DNA of 64,000 nucleotides from Bifidobacterium sp. ESL0690 (GCF_029392315.1 NZ_CP113939.1:372001-436000); one strand, 5' to 3'. Shown: positions 47,423 to 55,806, counted from the stretch's first letter. The notes: generated by a model not told the origin, from the sequence alone. Program-made: numbers and translations.

Positions 47423-48466
47423 ATGATGGACAAGAATACGAACGACGATATGAATGTCAGCGCAACGAACAACAACGCAATGAACGGCCAGAACGTGAAT
47501 CGTGAAACCAACAAGAATGGTGAAACCGTGGCGAATGATGAAAGTGCAGCCACGAACGCTGCTGACGCGACCATGAACATGCGTGCTGGCAGCAATGCTT
47601 CGAATGGTGGTGGGAACAACACCGGTGCAAATACCGCTGCCACCGCCGCATATCCACCATATTCGGCGATGAACGGCGAAGACCTCGGGCCGGACGGCCA
47701 ACCGGTTGGCGCTCCGGGTTTCGTAGGGAACGGCCAACCCGTTGGCAATCCGAGTTTCGCTGCATACACACAGCCGATGGGTGGAAATGGTTTCGCTGCG
47801 AACGGTCAGCCGGTAGGTGGAGCGAGCTTTGCAGCCAAGGGTGAACCTGGCGGTGCCGGTAGTTTTGCGGCCGCCAACCCGTTGGGCAACGCTGGCCAAA
47901 AACCGAAAGAGCATTCCGGTAAGATGTGGGGCGCGATTATTGGTATCGCTCTCGTATGCGGCTTGGCAGGCGGCGCGATTGGTGGATTCGCAACGGCGCA
48001 AGCGGTTGTTCCTTCGCATAGTCAGCAAATGGAACGACAGATGCCTTCAGGTCAGGGTCGTCGAGGCATGGGCCAGATGCCCGGAGCCAGCGGCGAATCG
48101 ATGGATGGAGGCGGTCAGTCGGGTCAGTCCGGTCAGGACGGATCTGGAATGTCCGGTAATTCCGGTCAGTCGGACGGGTCTGGCTCCTCTGACGACTCGA
48201 GCCAATCCGACACAATGGGCTCCACGGGCGGCTCGGACATGTTCGGCGGATCCGATTCTCAAAACGGTGGCGGCACAAGGTCCTCCGGAAGGTCACGTAG
48301 CGGCACGTCTGATTCCTCTCGAAGCGGTGCCAGTGGAACAAGCTCATCACAAACGAATACTTCGGCCAGTTCCGGAAGCTCGGCATTAAATACTGCTAAT
48401 AGCCTAGCTTCAAGCGGCTCAGGCGCTTCCCTAACGGTTTCCGACACGACATTGCGGAAAGCCTGA
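47423..48466 (+). CDS. Gly/Ser/Asn-rich single-pass membrane protein
   Basis: 347 residues of very low complexity. The cytoplasmic N-terminus is Asn/Thr-rich, then carries about four imperfect repeats around NGQPVGxxxFAA (residues 90-150). One membrane helix follows (GAIIGIALVCGLAGGAIGGFA, about 173-193). The outside part is Gly/Ser/Gln/Asp-rich (GQSGQSGQDGSGMSGNSGQS) and ends in TLRKA. Composition strongly resembles the Gly/Gln loop of the PMT-type protein at 49916, suggesting a shared setting. AGGAG lies before the paired ATGs at 47423/47426. No known family recognised. Confidence 0.7.
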   Translation: MMDKNTNDDMNVSATNNNAMNGQNVNRETNKNGETVANDESAATNAADATMNMRAGSNASNGGGNNTGANTAATAAYPPYSAMNGEDLGPDGQPVGAPGFVGNGQPVGNPSFAAYTQPMGGNGFAANGQPVGGASFAAKGEPGGAGSFAAANPLGNAGQKPKEHSGKMWGAIIGIALVCGLAGGAIGGFATAQAVVPSHSQQMERQMPSGQGRRGMGQMPGASGESMDGGGQSGQSGQDGSGMSGNSGQSDGSGSSDDSSQSDTMGSTGGSDMFGGSDSQNGGGTRSSGRSRSGTSDSSRSGASGTSSSQTNTSASSGSSALNTANSLASSGSGASLTVSDTTLRKA

Positions 48467-48512
48467 TGTGCGCGTGCTCTTCATAAGTAGGAGTAAATTA
48501 TCCGTTTTGATG

Positions 48513-48543
48513 ATGGCCTCGGTTTGTACCGGGGCCATTTTCG
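48513..48543 (+). terminator. Intrinsic terminator after the Gly/Ser-rich protein gene
   Basis: ATGGCC(T)CGG (48514-48523) pairs with CCG(G)GGCCAT (48530-48539), followed by TTTT. Confidence 0.8.
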
Positions 48544-48696
48544 TGCCGGTTTCGTAGGCCTCCTTTTGTAAGCAAACCCACGTTCTATCGTATCCAGATA
48601 ATATCCAGCAAATTTCCATGGTATTGGTGCAAGGTTTCGGGCTTCGTCCCACGATTGCCTGAGCGTATATCCAAAATCGTCGTGTGTACTGTGATT

Positions 48697-49797
48697 ATGA
48701 CAAAGCTACATCAGCCGCAAACGGCACAACACAGTTTCAACTCCATCAATGATTCAAGCAGGATCGAACAAGACTTGCCGAATCCTCCCGAACGCTTTTC
48801 CGTCGCCGAGCGCGACTTGCCGAATCCCGAGCGGCTAGCCATCGCCGAACGCGTGGGGAAGCCGGCATATGTGGATGCCGACATTGTCATTCCTGTCTAC
48901 AACGAACGCGAACAGCTCGCCGACTCGGTTCTCACCTTGATGCGGTTTCTGAGTTCCCCGCGCCATAGCCGACTTCTGTCGCAATCCCAGCCGTCCTATT
49001 TCCCGCTATACAGCTGGAACATCGTCATCGCCGACAACGCGAGTAGTGATGATACCTGGCCGATTGCGGTGGGCCTGGCCCGTCAGTACCCGAAATTCAT
49101 CCGTGCCATTCGTATTCCGGCGAAAGGCCGAGGGCGTGCGCTGAAATTGGCGTGGAGCGAATCGCATGCGACAGTCCGGGCGTATATGGACGTCGATCTC
49201 TCCACCGATATCCGCCTGACCGATGTGCTCGTCAACTCGATTTTGAATGGGGGAGCCGAGGTGGCGAGCGGCTGCCGTCTGCTCGACGAATCGCACGTCA
49301 CCCGCTCGGCCAAGCGCGAGTTCATCTCCCGCAGCTACAACGTGTTGCTGCGTGCGACGCTGGGCGTCACCTTCCAAGACGCGCAGTGTGGGTTCAAAGC
49401 GATCAGTGCCCACGCCGCCGAGTTTTTGCTGCCGAGGATACAAGACAACGAGTGGTTCTTCGACACTGAGCTCTTGACGCTTGCACAGACCTGCAATCTG
49501 CCTACCTATATATTCCCGGTGCGTTGGGTCGAGGATGCGGGCACGACCGTCGATATTCCCGACACCGTTCGCAAAGACCTCGAGGGCATCAAGCGGATGC
49601 GGCGCACCCTCGCCAACCTTGAGCGGCAGGAAAGCGAGCGTCAATCGGTGATTGATACCGCGTCTCGGGAGATGTCGCAGAAATCCGAGGCCCACAATAT
49701 TTCGTCCGGGGTTTCGCAGGATTCGCAGTGGTCGTTTCGGATTCGTCATGATCTAATGCATCATCAAGTGCCGCAGCATCTTGCTGTCCAACATTGA
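48697..49797 (+). CDS. Family 2 glycosyltransferase (dolichyl-phosphate glucosyltransferase-like)
   Basis: Probably transfers a sugar from a nucleotide donor to a polyprenyl phosphate. The GT-A domain contains DIVIPVYNEREQL, IVIADNASSDDTWPI, the metal-binding DVDLSTD and the acceptor region FQDAQCGFKAISAHA, then WFFDTELLTLA. It lacks the membrane helices of DPM1 type III enzymes. ATG 48697 has no strong ribosome-binding site; a TTG at 48655 gives a longer frame. It is followed by the PMT-type gene at 49916, the same pairing as YkcC-YkcB of Bacillus subtilis, where the GT2 makes the lipid-linked donor for the membrane enzyme. About 366 residues. Confidence 0.85.
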   Translation: MTKLHQPQTAQHSFNSINDSSRIEQDLPNPPERFSVAERDLPNPERLAIAERVGKPAYVDADIVIPVYNEREQLADSVLTLMRFLSSPRHSRLLSQSQPSYFPLYSWNIVIADNASSDDTWPIAVGLARQYPKFIRAIRIPAKGRGRALKLAWSESHATVRAYMDVDLSTDIRLTDVLVNSILNGGAEVASGCRLLDESHVTRSAKREFISRSYNVLLRATLGVTFQDAQCGFKAISAHAAEFLLPRIQDNEWFFDTELLTLAQTCNLPTYIFPVRWVEDAGTTVDIPDTVRKDLEGIKRMRRTLANLERQESERQSVIDTASREMSQKSEAHNISSGVSQDSQWSFRIRHDLMHHQVPQHLAVQH

Positions 49798-49915
49798 AAA
49801 ATAGCCATTCGGTAGTTTTAAAAGAAATTCATTACTCAATTCGTATCTGGAATTTCAAGACCATTCGAATATTTCATAATTTCCAATAATCATCCATATA
49901 TAAAAGGACATATCC

Positions 49916-52636
49916 ATGAACGACATGCCAAACCAGCCAGGCGATTCAGGCCTGAGCGGTGCCGCGCGTGACCCCGGATTTTCTTCGGCCACGAGTAATT
50001 ACGGCAATCCCAACGATTCTGCCAACTCAGCCGATTCGTCCAGCTCGCCCAAAACCACGAACATGGCTCAGAGTGATTCCGGCCAACATCCCGGCGCTTT
50101 TGGCCGCATCAAATCAGCATTTACTGGCATCCCCGGAGGCCGTTTCGTTTCCGCCGATTCGGTACGCACGGTTCGTCATTCCATCGCCCGCAAGCGCAGA
50201 TGGTTTGATTGGCTTGCCTTCGGCATCATGATGGTGGCCACGATGGCGATTATGTTCGTCAATCTCACCGCCAACGGATTCGCCAACGAGTTCTATGCGG
50301 CCGCCGCCCAGGCCGGTTCGAAAAACTGGGAGGCGTTCCTATGGGGTTCATCGGACGCCGCGAACTCCATCACCGTCGACAAGCCGCCGGCCGCACTGTG
50401 GCTGATGGCGCTTTCCATCAGGGCATTCGGCCTGAACTCCTTCGCTCTGCTTCTGCCCGAAGCGCTCTGCGGGGTGCTCAGCGTCTGGCTGCTATATGCC
50501 TCGGTACGCCGGTATTGGGGCAACTGGGCCGGCATCATCGCCGGTTCGACGCTCGCGCTGACTCCCGTTGCCGCGTTGATGTTCCGTTTCGATAATCCCG
50601 ACGCATTGCTGGTTTTGCTGATGATCGCTGCTTCGGCATCTGTCTTGCGGGCGCTGGAATATGACGCCGACCGCAAAGGCAACCGCAAGCGCACCTTGTG
50701 GCTGGCGCTCGCCGGTGTGTGCATTGGCTTTGGTTTCCTAACGAAACAAATGCAGGTGTTTCTTGTTCTTCCCGGCTTTGCGCTCGCGATTCTGATTGTA
50801 TCGCCGACGAAATTCTGGCGGCGTCTGGTCGATAGCATGGTCGCGCTCGCTTCGATGGTGGTCAGCGCTGGCTGGTGGGTTCTGCTTACCGTCATCGTTC
50901 CCGCTGGTTCTCGCCCGTACATTGGCGGCTCGCAAAATAATTCGTTCCTTGAACTCACTTTCGGCTACAACGGCTTCGGCCGCTTGACCGGCAACGAAAC
51001 AGGTTCGGTGGTTCCTGGAGGTGGTAGCGCGGGTCGCGCCGGAACTCACATCGGTACCGGCTCCACCGATGGCAAGATTACCGAAACGCTCGGCAATGCC
51101 TACAGTGCCATGACCGGCGGTATGGGCGGTGGACCCGGTGGGGTTCCGGGCACTGGCGGCGGTCAGGGGCACGGCGGTCGCGGTCAAGGCGGCGGCATGT
51201 GGGGCCAAACCGGCATCACCCGACTTTTCGACGGCGTTTATGGTACCCAGATTTCTTGGCTTGCGCCCATCGCGTTCGCTGGCATTCTTATCGGTCTCGC
51301 TGTTTCGATTCGCGTCCGTCGTACCGATATGCGACGCGCCGGCGTGATGGTTTGGGGCGGTTGGCTGGCCGTCACATGGTTGACTTTCAGCTTTATGGGC
51401 GGCATCTTCCACCAGTATTACACGGTCGCACTTGCCCCGGCGGTTGCTGTGATGGTCGCCGTGGCTGTAACGAATCTTTGGGAGCGGCGTGACGTCTTGT
51501 GGTCGCGCCTGCTCGCGACGATTCTGGTACTCGTCAATACGTTGTGGGCGGCGCAACTGCTGTCGCGTTCCTCGTGGCTGCCTTGGTTGCGGCCGAGCGT
51601 CCTTGTTATCGGCAGTTTGGCGACGCTCGCGCTGCTGATTTCCGCAATTGCCTTGCTGCCGATACGTTCGTTGCATGCTCTGCGTTCGGGCAATGGGGGC
51701 AAGGTGGTCGGCAAAATCGGCTTGATCGGTATTGTTTTGGCTGCAGTTGCTCTCTACGCTGGCCCAACCGCATGGACGGGTTACACCGTGGCTACCGGTC
51801 ATCACGGTTCGATAGTTACCGCTGGCCCGGAGGTTTCGGGTTCGATGGGTGGTCCTGGCGGCGGACATGGTGGCCGTGGAGGCTTTGGCGGTCAAGGTGG
51901 CCAAGGCGGTCCGGGAGGTGCTATGCCCGGCGGTGGTCAGCAAGGTCAAAATCAAGGTCAAGGCGGAACCGGTAATCAAGGTGGTTTTGGCGCAGGTATG
52001 CCCGGGCAGAATGGTCAGAATAACCAGAACAACACCAACGGTTCGAACAAATCCAATGGTTCCTCCGCTTCTGGTAGCACTCGGGGTCAATCGGCACAGG
52101 CTGCCCCGTCCACCAGCGGCATCAAAGGTATCAACGGAAACGGTAAAACCGGTTTCGGCGGCAGCATGAGCCGAGGCCAGCGTGGCGCTCGTAACGGTCA
52201 CGGTGGTGGAGGCGGTCTGCTAGGCGGAGATGGCGCGAGCTCGGTAGGCAGCAAACTCAAGAAGCTGCTGATGAAGGACGCTGACAAGTACACGTGGATC
52301 GCCGCGGCCACGGGTTCGCAAAGTGCGTCCGGCTATCAGCTTGCCACGCAGAAGCCGGTCATGCCGATCGGCGGCTTCAACGGCTCCGACCCTAGCCCGA
52401 CGCTCGTGCAGTTCAAGCGTTACGTCAAGGAAGGCAAGATTCACTACTACATCGGCAGCGGCGAAATGGGAGGAGGAATGGGTGGCGACGGTCGCGGCGG
52501 CGGCATGGGTGGCAACCAGATGGGCGGCTCCAACGCTTCCAGCGAGATCGCCACATGGGTCAAGTCCAACTTCAAGTCCCAAACCGTCGACGGCGTCACT
52601 CTCTACGACTTGACTTCTCCCAAGGCCACGAAGTAA
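49916..52636 (+). CDS. PMT/ArnT-like membrane glycosyltransferase (YkcB type)
   Basis: Likely transfers a sugar from polyprenyl phosphate to an extracellular acceptor. After a disordered N-terminus (1-75) come about eleven helices. The first outer loop has the family acidic segment NEFYAAAAQAGSKNWEAFLW and VDKPPAALWLMALS; FRFDNPDALLVLLMIAA follows. Two Gly-rich outside stretches are inserted: about 370-425 and a long one at about 640-760 (GGHGGRGGFGGQGGQGG, then Asn/Ser/Gln). The C-terminal conserved domain (KYTWIAAATGSQSASGYQLA ... VDGVTLYDL) is typical of this subfamily. 906 residues. Coupled in context with the GT2 at 48697. Possible acceptors are the neighbouring surface proteins or a wall polymer; this is inference. 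Confidence 0.87.
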   Translation: MNDMPNQPGDSGLSGAARDPGFSSATSNYGNPNDSANSADSSSSPKTTNMAQSDSGQHPGAFGRIKSAFTGIPGGRFVSADSVRTVRHSIARKRRWFDWLAFGIMMVATMAIMFVNLTANGFANEFYAAAAQAGSKNWEAFLWGSSDAANSITVDKPPAALWLMALSIRAFGLNSFALLLPEALCGVLSVWLLYASVRRYWGNWAGIIAGSTLALTPVAALMFRFDNPDALLVLLMIAASASVLRALEYDADRKGNRKRTLWLALAGVCIGFGFLTKQMQVFLVLPGFALAILIVSPTKFWRRLVDSMVALASMVVSAGWWVLLTVIVPAGSRPYIGGSQNNSFLELTFGYNGFGRLTGNETGSVVPGGGSAGRAGTHIGTGSTDGKITETLGNAYSAMTGGMGGGPGGVPGTGGGQGHGGRGQGGGMWGQTGITRLFDGVYGTQISWLAPIAFAGILIGLAVSIRVRRTDMRRAGVMVWGGWLAVTWLTFSFMGGIFHQYYTVALAPAVAVMVAVAVTNLWERRDVLWSRLLATILVLVNTLWAAQLLSRSSWLPWLRPSVLVIGSLATLALLISAIALLPIRSLHALRSGNGGKVVGKIGLIGIVLAAVALYAGPTAWTGYTVATGHHGSIVTAGPEVSGSMGGPGGGHGGRGGFGGQGGQGGPGGAMPGGGQQGQNQGQGGTGNQGGFGAGMPGQNGQNNQNNTNGSNKSNGSSASGSTRGQSAQAAPSTSGIKGINGNGKTGFGGSMSRGQRGARNGHGGGGGLLGGDGASSVGSKLKKLLMKDADKYTWIAAATGSQSASGYQLATQKPVMPIGGFNGSDPSPTLVQFKRYVKEGKIHYYIGSGEMGGGMGGDGRGGGMGGNQMGGSNASSEIATWVKSNFKSQTVDGVTLYDLTSPKATK

Positions 52637-52937
52637 AGGAGGTAACCACTAAAAACCAAAATAGCCGGATCGCCGGGTCCCATAACCCGTTGGTCCGGCT
52701 ATTGTCTATATAAAGGTAGCCATTATGCCACAGCGTTTCTTGGCCCTATCCTTAGGTCTTGCTCTTAATACCCTCTAATACCCTTATGACGTGCAGATCG
52801 TTCTGAAAGAGGCATTGACGTTTTTACGCAATTGCCTCTGGAACGTTCAAGCAGTAAACTTGATGACAATGCGGTACGCAATCTGATATGCATTTGCCGA
52901 AGTGATGATGCTCGGTAAAAAGAGGTAAGGGAACACA
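52637..52937. other. Intergenic region between PMT-type gene and small membrane protein gene
   Basis: Contains the terminator at 52660-52706, a duplicated taataccct (about 52770-52790) and an imperfect hairpin GAGGCA...TGCCTC at 52809-52838 without a T run. No gene seen. Confidence 0.5.
52660..52706 (+). terminator. Intrinsic terminator after the PMT-type gene
   Basis: AATAGCCGGA (52660-52669) pairs with TCCGGCTATT (52694-52703); an inner CGGGT/ACCCG stem extends it. Confidence 0.85.
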
Positions 52938-53402
52938 ATGACGGACTCCAACGAAGAATGGCAGCCTATAGCATTCAAGTACCGTATTATCGGGATGCTG
53001 ACAGCCAATTTGATATCCTGCATTGTCGCGGAAGTGATTGCGCTGATTATCATGAAAGTGATGGGTTTTGCATACTCTGCTGATCATATCGTGCCGTTCC
53101 TGACCCTGGCCGTTGTGATCAGTGCGTTCCCTCAGGTCCTTATCAATAGTTATTTCTGTCGCAAGAGCCATACCGACTATCCCGTTTCATGGGGAGCAAC
53201 CCTGCTCCATCCTGTCGTGCTCGTGGCGGTCATGCTGCTGATTAACTTGGCCTATCCGGTCGGCAACTTTTTCGTTCCTGCGTTTGTCGTTGCCGTCGAT
53301 CTGGCCGTTTCGATATGGGCCAAGCCGAAGCCGGGAGATAAGAAGATTGCACGCAAGGCCGCCGAGAAGTTCAATGACGATTCGGGCCAGCAGAATGGGT
53401 AA
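52938..53402 (+). CDS. Small multi-pass membrane protein, hypothetical
   Basis: 154 residues with four hydrophobic segments: LTANLISCIVAEVIALIIMKV, IVPFLTLAVVISAFPQVLI, TLLHPVVLVAVMLLINLAYPV and FFVPAFVVAVDLAVSIWA, then a Lys-rich cytoplasmic tail. AAGGG lies before the ATG. Function unknown. It is the last host gene before the prophage and has its own terminator between its stop and the half-tRNA. Confidence 0.72.
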   Translation: MTDSNEEWQPIAFKYRIIGMLTANLISCIVAEVIALIIMKVMGFAYSADHIVPFLTLAVVISAFPQVLINSYFCRKSHTDYPVSWGATLLHPVVLVAVMLLINLAYPVGNFFVPAFVVAVDLAVSIWAKPKPGDKKIARKAAEKFNDDSGQQNG

Positions 53403-53433
53403 GCCGTGCCTTGATACTGTTGAAAAATGATTA

Positions 53434-53466
53434 AGCCCGGAAATCGTTGAGATTCCGGGCTTTTGG
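53434..53466 (+). terminator. Intrinsic terminator before the prophage end
   Basis: AAGCCCGGAA pairs with TTCCGGG(C)TT followed by T's, immediately left of the tRNA-derived sequence. Confidence 0.8.
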
Positions 53467-53513
53467 TAGCGGGGTCAGGATTTGAACCTGTGGCCTCTGG
53501 GTTTGCACCCCAG
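53464..53513 (-). other. 3' half of a tRNA, probable prophage attachment core
   Basis: Read on the - strand: anticodon stem CTGGG, loop GTGCAAA, CCCAG, variable bases, T arm around CAGGTTCAAATCCTG, acceptor side CCCCGCT, A, and encoded CCA. There is no matching 5' half (D arm and AGCGGGG-like acceptor strand), so it is not a working tRNA gene. From memory the 3' half is very close to actinobacterial initiator tRNA-Met (CCCAGAGG...CAGGTTCAAATCCTG...CCCCGCTACCA) apart from the anticodon loop. The intact gene should be at the other prophage end. Confidence 0.65.
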
Positions 53514-53534
53514 AGGCCACAGGTTCAAATCCTG
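53476..53534. repeat. Perfect 26-bp inverted repeat built from tRNA sequence
   Basis: Arms 53476-53501 and 53509-53534 are exact reverse complements over 26 bases, separated by the seven-base loop TTTGCAC. The arm contains the anticodon stem, variable region and T arm of the half-tRNA, so both strands read as a tRNA-like 3' part. Outside the arms, symmetry stops at once. Confidence 0.95.
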
Positions 53535-53597
53535 CGGGTTCCGCGCCCTAACAAACGCGATTTTACTTTGGTTGACTGACAGACGCAAAATTGTAAT

Positions 53598-54425
53598 ATG
53601 CCTAGTAAAAAACAAATATCAATAAACTGGCGCGAAGATGCTGCCAATTGGTTCGATTCGATGAAGGCCGCCGGACTGAGTGATATGACGATTCGCACGA
53701 GGCGTCAACAGATTATGGTCATGAGCAACGGCTTGAAGAAGTCTCCGCTCGACGTGACCGGCCAGCGGCTCGTTACCTGGTTCGCTGGCAGGAAATGGAA
53801 ACCAGAAACGCGAAAGGGCTATCGCAACGCGGCGAGCTCTTTCTTCGGCTGGCTCAAGCAGACCGGCAGAAGGCCGGACGATCCCAGCGAGCTGCTGCCC
53901 AGCGTCCGCCGGCCGGCGGTGCACCCTCACCCTTGCCCGGACAGGATTATTCTGGCTGCCCTGGGAAAAGCGAACAAGACCGAAACGATGATGATTCGGC
54001 TCGGCGCGGAGTGCGGTCTAAGACGTGCCGAGATTGCCCAGGTAAACGCCGCCGACGTCATGGACGATCTGCTCGGTCATTCGCTCATTGTGCACGGCAA
54101 AGGCGACAAACAGCGTATCGTCCCGCTGCCCGACGATCTGGCAGATCAGATAACCCAGCACGGCGGCTGGCTTTTCCCTGGTCGATGGACGGGGCACGTC
54201 GAACCAAGCTATGTAAGCAAACACGTCACACGCCTACTTGGCGACGGCTGGTCGACGCATAGTTTGCGTCACCGTTATGCCACAAAAACCTACGAGAGCA
54301 CGCACGATCTCTATGTGGTGGCCAAGCTGCTGGGTCACGAGTCGGTCGAGACGACGCAAAGATACGTCGCCATGCCCGACTCACGGCTCCGTTCCGCCAT
54401 GCATGACGTACAGCTCGTCAGCTAG
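53598..54425 (+). CDS. int: Phage integrase, tyrosine recombinase
   Basis: Catalyses integration and excision at the tRNA-type attachment site next to it. The SAM-like N-terminal core-binding domain covers residues 8-95. The catalytic set is complete: Arg142 in CGLRRAEIA, Lys168 in HGKGDKQR, His221 and Arg224 in HSLRHRY, His247 in LLGHES and nucleophile Tyr256 in TQRYVAM. At 275 residues it is small for a phage integrase, with no arm-type DNA-binding domain, and closer to Xer-like enzymes. It converges on the holin gene; the two TAG stops overlap by two bases (54423-54424). Confidence 0.93.
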   Translation: MPSKKQISINWREDAANWFDSMKAAGLSDMTIRTRRQQIMVMSNGLKKSPLDVTGQRLVTWFAGRKWKPETRKGYRNAASSFFGWLKQTGRRPDDPSELLPSVRRPAVHPHPCPDRIILAALGKANKTETMMIRLGAECGLRRAEIAQVNAADVMDDLLGHSLIVHGKGDKQRIVPLPDDLADQITQHGGWLFPGRWTGHVEPSYVSKHVTRLLGDGWSTHSLRHRYATKTYESTHDLYVVAKLLGHESVETTQRYVAMPDSRLRSAMHDVQLVS

Positions 54426-54727
54426 CCTTGCTTTCCTAGTTTGGTGAGGGCTGTACCGTTCTCGACTTCGGGGATGCCGACGATCGAGGTGAGGACGCTG
54501 ATGATGGCCGCAAGGGCTGCGGTGCCGGCGACGACGGGCCAGTTGACGTCGCCGATGGTGGCGGCGGTGACGGCGGTGGTGCCTATCGCGGCGATTGCCG
54601 ACTGGGCCGCGGTCTTCAAGGCGCGGACGGCGGCGGCTTTGAGCCATCGGACGATGTCCGAGGGTTCGTCGGCGTGTTCGGGCTGGTACGGGGATGGCGC
54701 CGGCTGCGGCGTGGTGGCGATGGCCAT
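54422..54727 (-). CDS. Phage holin (r1t type)
   Basis: Forms lesions in the cytoplasmic membrane that let the endolysin reach the wall. 101 residues with a charged N-terminus (SDIVRWLKAAAVRALKTAAQ) and two membrane segments: SAIAAIGTTAVTAATI and VVAGTAALAAIISVLTSIVG, joined by the short turn GDVNWP. The ending GIPEVENGTALTK resembles r1t-family holins. It starts one base after the endolysin stop. It is the last gene of the late - strand operon. Confidence 0.85.
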   Translation of the reverse strand: MAIATTPQPAPSPYQPEHADEPSDIVRWLKAAAVRALKTAAQSAIAAIGTTAVTAATIGDVNWPVVAGTAALAAIISVLTSIVGIPEVENGTALTKLGKQG

Positions 54728-54728
54728 G

Positions 54729-55046
54729 TTATTTCACCTCCACGGTGGTCTTGATGCTTTCGATGGCGGTCTTGACTCCTTGGGTGACGGCCTGCCGCAC
54801 CTCGTCGACGCCGAGGCCGTTTTTGTCGGCGATCTGCTGTACGACGCCGAGGACGGCGCGGAGCGTGTAGAGGGGCGTGTCCTCGACCTTGCCGTTGCCG
54901 ACGCCGAACCATACCGCCGCGGCGATGGTGTCGAAGCCGCCGAACTTGTTCTCGATGGCCTCGGCCTTGTGCTTGAGGTCCTGGAGCGCGTATTCCACGC
55001 TCACGTTTTCGCCGTCCCAGTCGATGGGGTCTGTCTTCACTGGCAT
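54729..55046 (-). CDS. Putative internally initiated C-terminal endolysin product
   Basis: In the same frame as the endolysin, ATG 55046-55044 is preceded by AAGGAG with seven bases between. Translation from here would give the last 105 residues, exactly the region after the linker. Separate wall-binding subunits made from internal starts are known for several clostridial and enterococcal endolysins. The match of start site and domain border is what makes me list it. Confidence 0.6.
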   Translation of the reverse strand: MPVKTDPIDWDGENVSVEYALQDLKHKAEAIENKFGGFDTIAAAVWFGVGNGKVEDTPLYTLRAVLGVVQQIADKNGLGVDEVRQAVTQGVKTAIESIKTTVEVK

Positions 55047-55508
55047 GTCTGTATCTCCTTGTGTGTTGGTTGTTTGCTGGCCCTGGTACCGCAGGTAGCA
55101 GTCCCAGGGGAAGTCGTAGACGGGGCTGATGTTGGTCTCCTGGCCGGTCTGGTCGCCGCCGGCCCCGTCGATGCCGCCGGTCTCGCTGATTGAGGCCTGG
55201 GCGAGCATGCCGCCGCCGATGGCCACGGCGACGTGGTCGGCGTCGTTGAGCAGGATGTCGCCGGCCCGGGGGTTGCCGTCGACGGGCAGCCTGGCCCAGC
55301 CTCGCGCGGTGAGCTCGGCGGAGAGGTTGCCGGTGTAGTAGGCGCCTCCCGTGTCGAAGCCGGCCTCCTTGAGGCAGTGGATGACCAGGCTCGAGCAGTC
55401 GGCGTTGCCGCCGTCGCGGAAGTCCTGGCGGTCGTTCTGGCTGTAGCCGAGGTCGGCGTCGCGGCACCAGTAGACCATGCGCTGCACGAACAGGTTGAGG
55501 TCTGGCAT
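54729..55508 (-). CDS. Endolysin (Amidase_5/NlpC-P60-type peptidoglycan hydrolase) with C-terminal wall-binding part
   Basis: Degrades the host wall at the end of infection. The catalytic part (1-145) has the Cys in NADCSSLVIHCLKEAGF (Cys38) and the His in NDADHVAVAIGGG (His92). Residues 146-154 form a Gln/Thr-rich linker. The C-terminal part (155-259) has LQDLKHKAEAIENKFGGF and three short helices of a likely wall-binding or oligomerising module. AAAGGAAA precedes the main ATG. A second, stronger ribosome-binding site lies inside the gene just before Met155 (separate entry). It is followed by the holin gene. Confidence 0.88.
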   Translation of the reverse strand: MPDLNLFVQRMVYWCRDADLGYSQNDRQDFRDGGNADCSSLVIHCLKEAGFDTGGAYYTGNLSAELTARGWARLPVDGNPRAGDILLNDADHVAVAIGGGMLAQASISETGGIDGAGGDQTGQETNISPVYDFPWDCYLRYQGQQTTNTQGDTDMPVKTDPIDWDGENVSVEYALQDLKHKAEAIENKFGGFDTIAAAVWFGVGNGKVEDTPLYTLRAVLGVVQQIADKNGLGVDEVRQAVTQGVKTAIESIKTTVEVK

Positions 55509-55530
55509 ATGGTTTCCTTTCTATTTGCGG

Positions 55531-55806
55531 TTAGTTGAAGTCGTGGTCGAAGAGTCCTTCGGGCGGTTCGGGGGGCGGCGGGCCCTTGCCATCGGAGATG
55601 TGACGGATGAGCTCGCGGTTGTAGGTCCAGAGCTGGTCGTTGTAGGCCATGGTGGCCATGAGCTGCTGCTGGGCCTCGAGGAGCAGCTGGCTGCTTTTCA
55701 CATCGGTCTCCCGACGGTTGGAGAGCATGTTCGCGATTGAGGTGATGACTCCGCCGAACACGACGCCGCCCGCGCCGACGATGGCGATGATGACGTTCTC
55801 GCTCAT
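55531..55806 (-). CDS. Small phage membrane protein between tail and lysis genes
   Basis: 91 residues: N-terminal membrane helix ENVIIAIVGAGGVVFGGVITSIA (3-25), a charged amphipathic region (LLLEAQQQLMATMAYNDQLW) and a Pro/Glu tail (PPPPEPPEGLFDHDFN). The start overlaps the previous stop (ATGA). Its position before the endolysin suggests a lysis role (second holin or spanin-like regulator), but the family is not certain; phage DUF2746 proteins look similar. The ORF runs longer upstream in the same frame, but that extension is antisense-like and not needed. Confidence 0.7.
   Translation of the reverse strand: MSENVIIAIVGAGGVVFGGVITSIANMLSNRRETDVKSSQLLLEAQQQLMATMAYNDQLWTYNRELIRHISDGKGPPPPEPPEGLFDHDFN

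Noticed and set aside
52635..52643. Perfect AAAGGAGGT just after the PMT-type gene, suggesting a small downstream gene
   Set aside because: No start codon at a usable distance; the following bases fold into the terminator.
53464..53545. Complete tRNA gene (Cys GCA on the - strand or Ala TGC on the + strand)
   Set aside because: Both strands give an anticodon arm and T arm only because of the palindrome; neither has a matching D arm and 5' acceptor strand.
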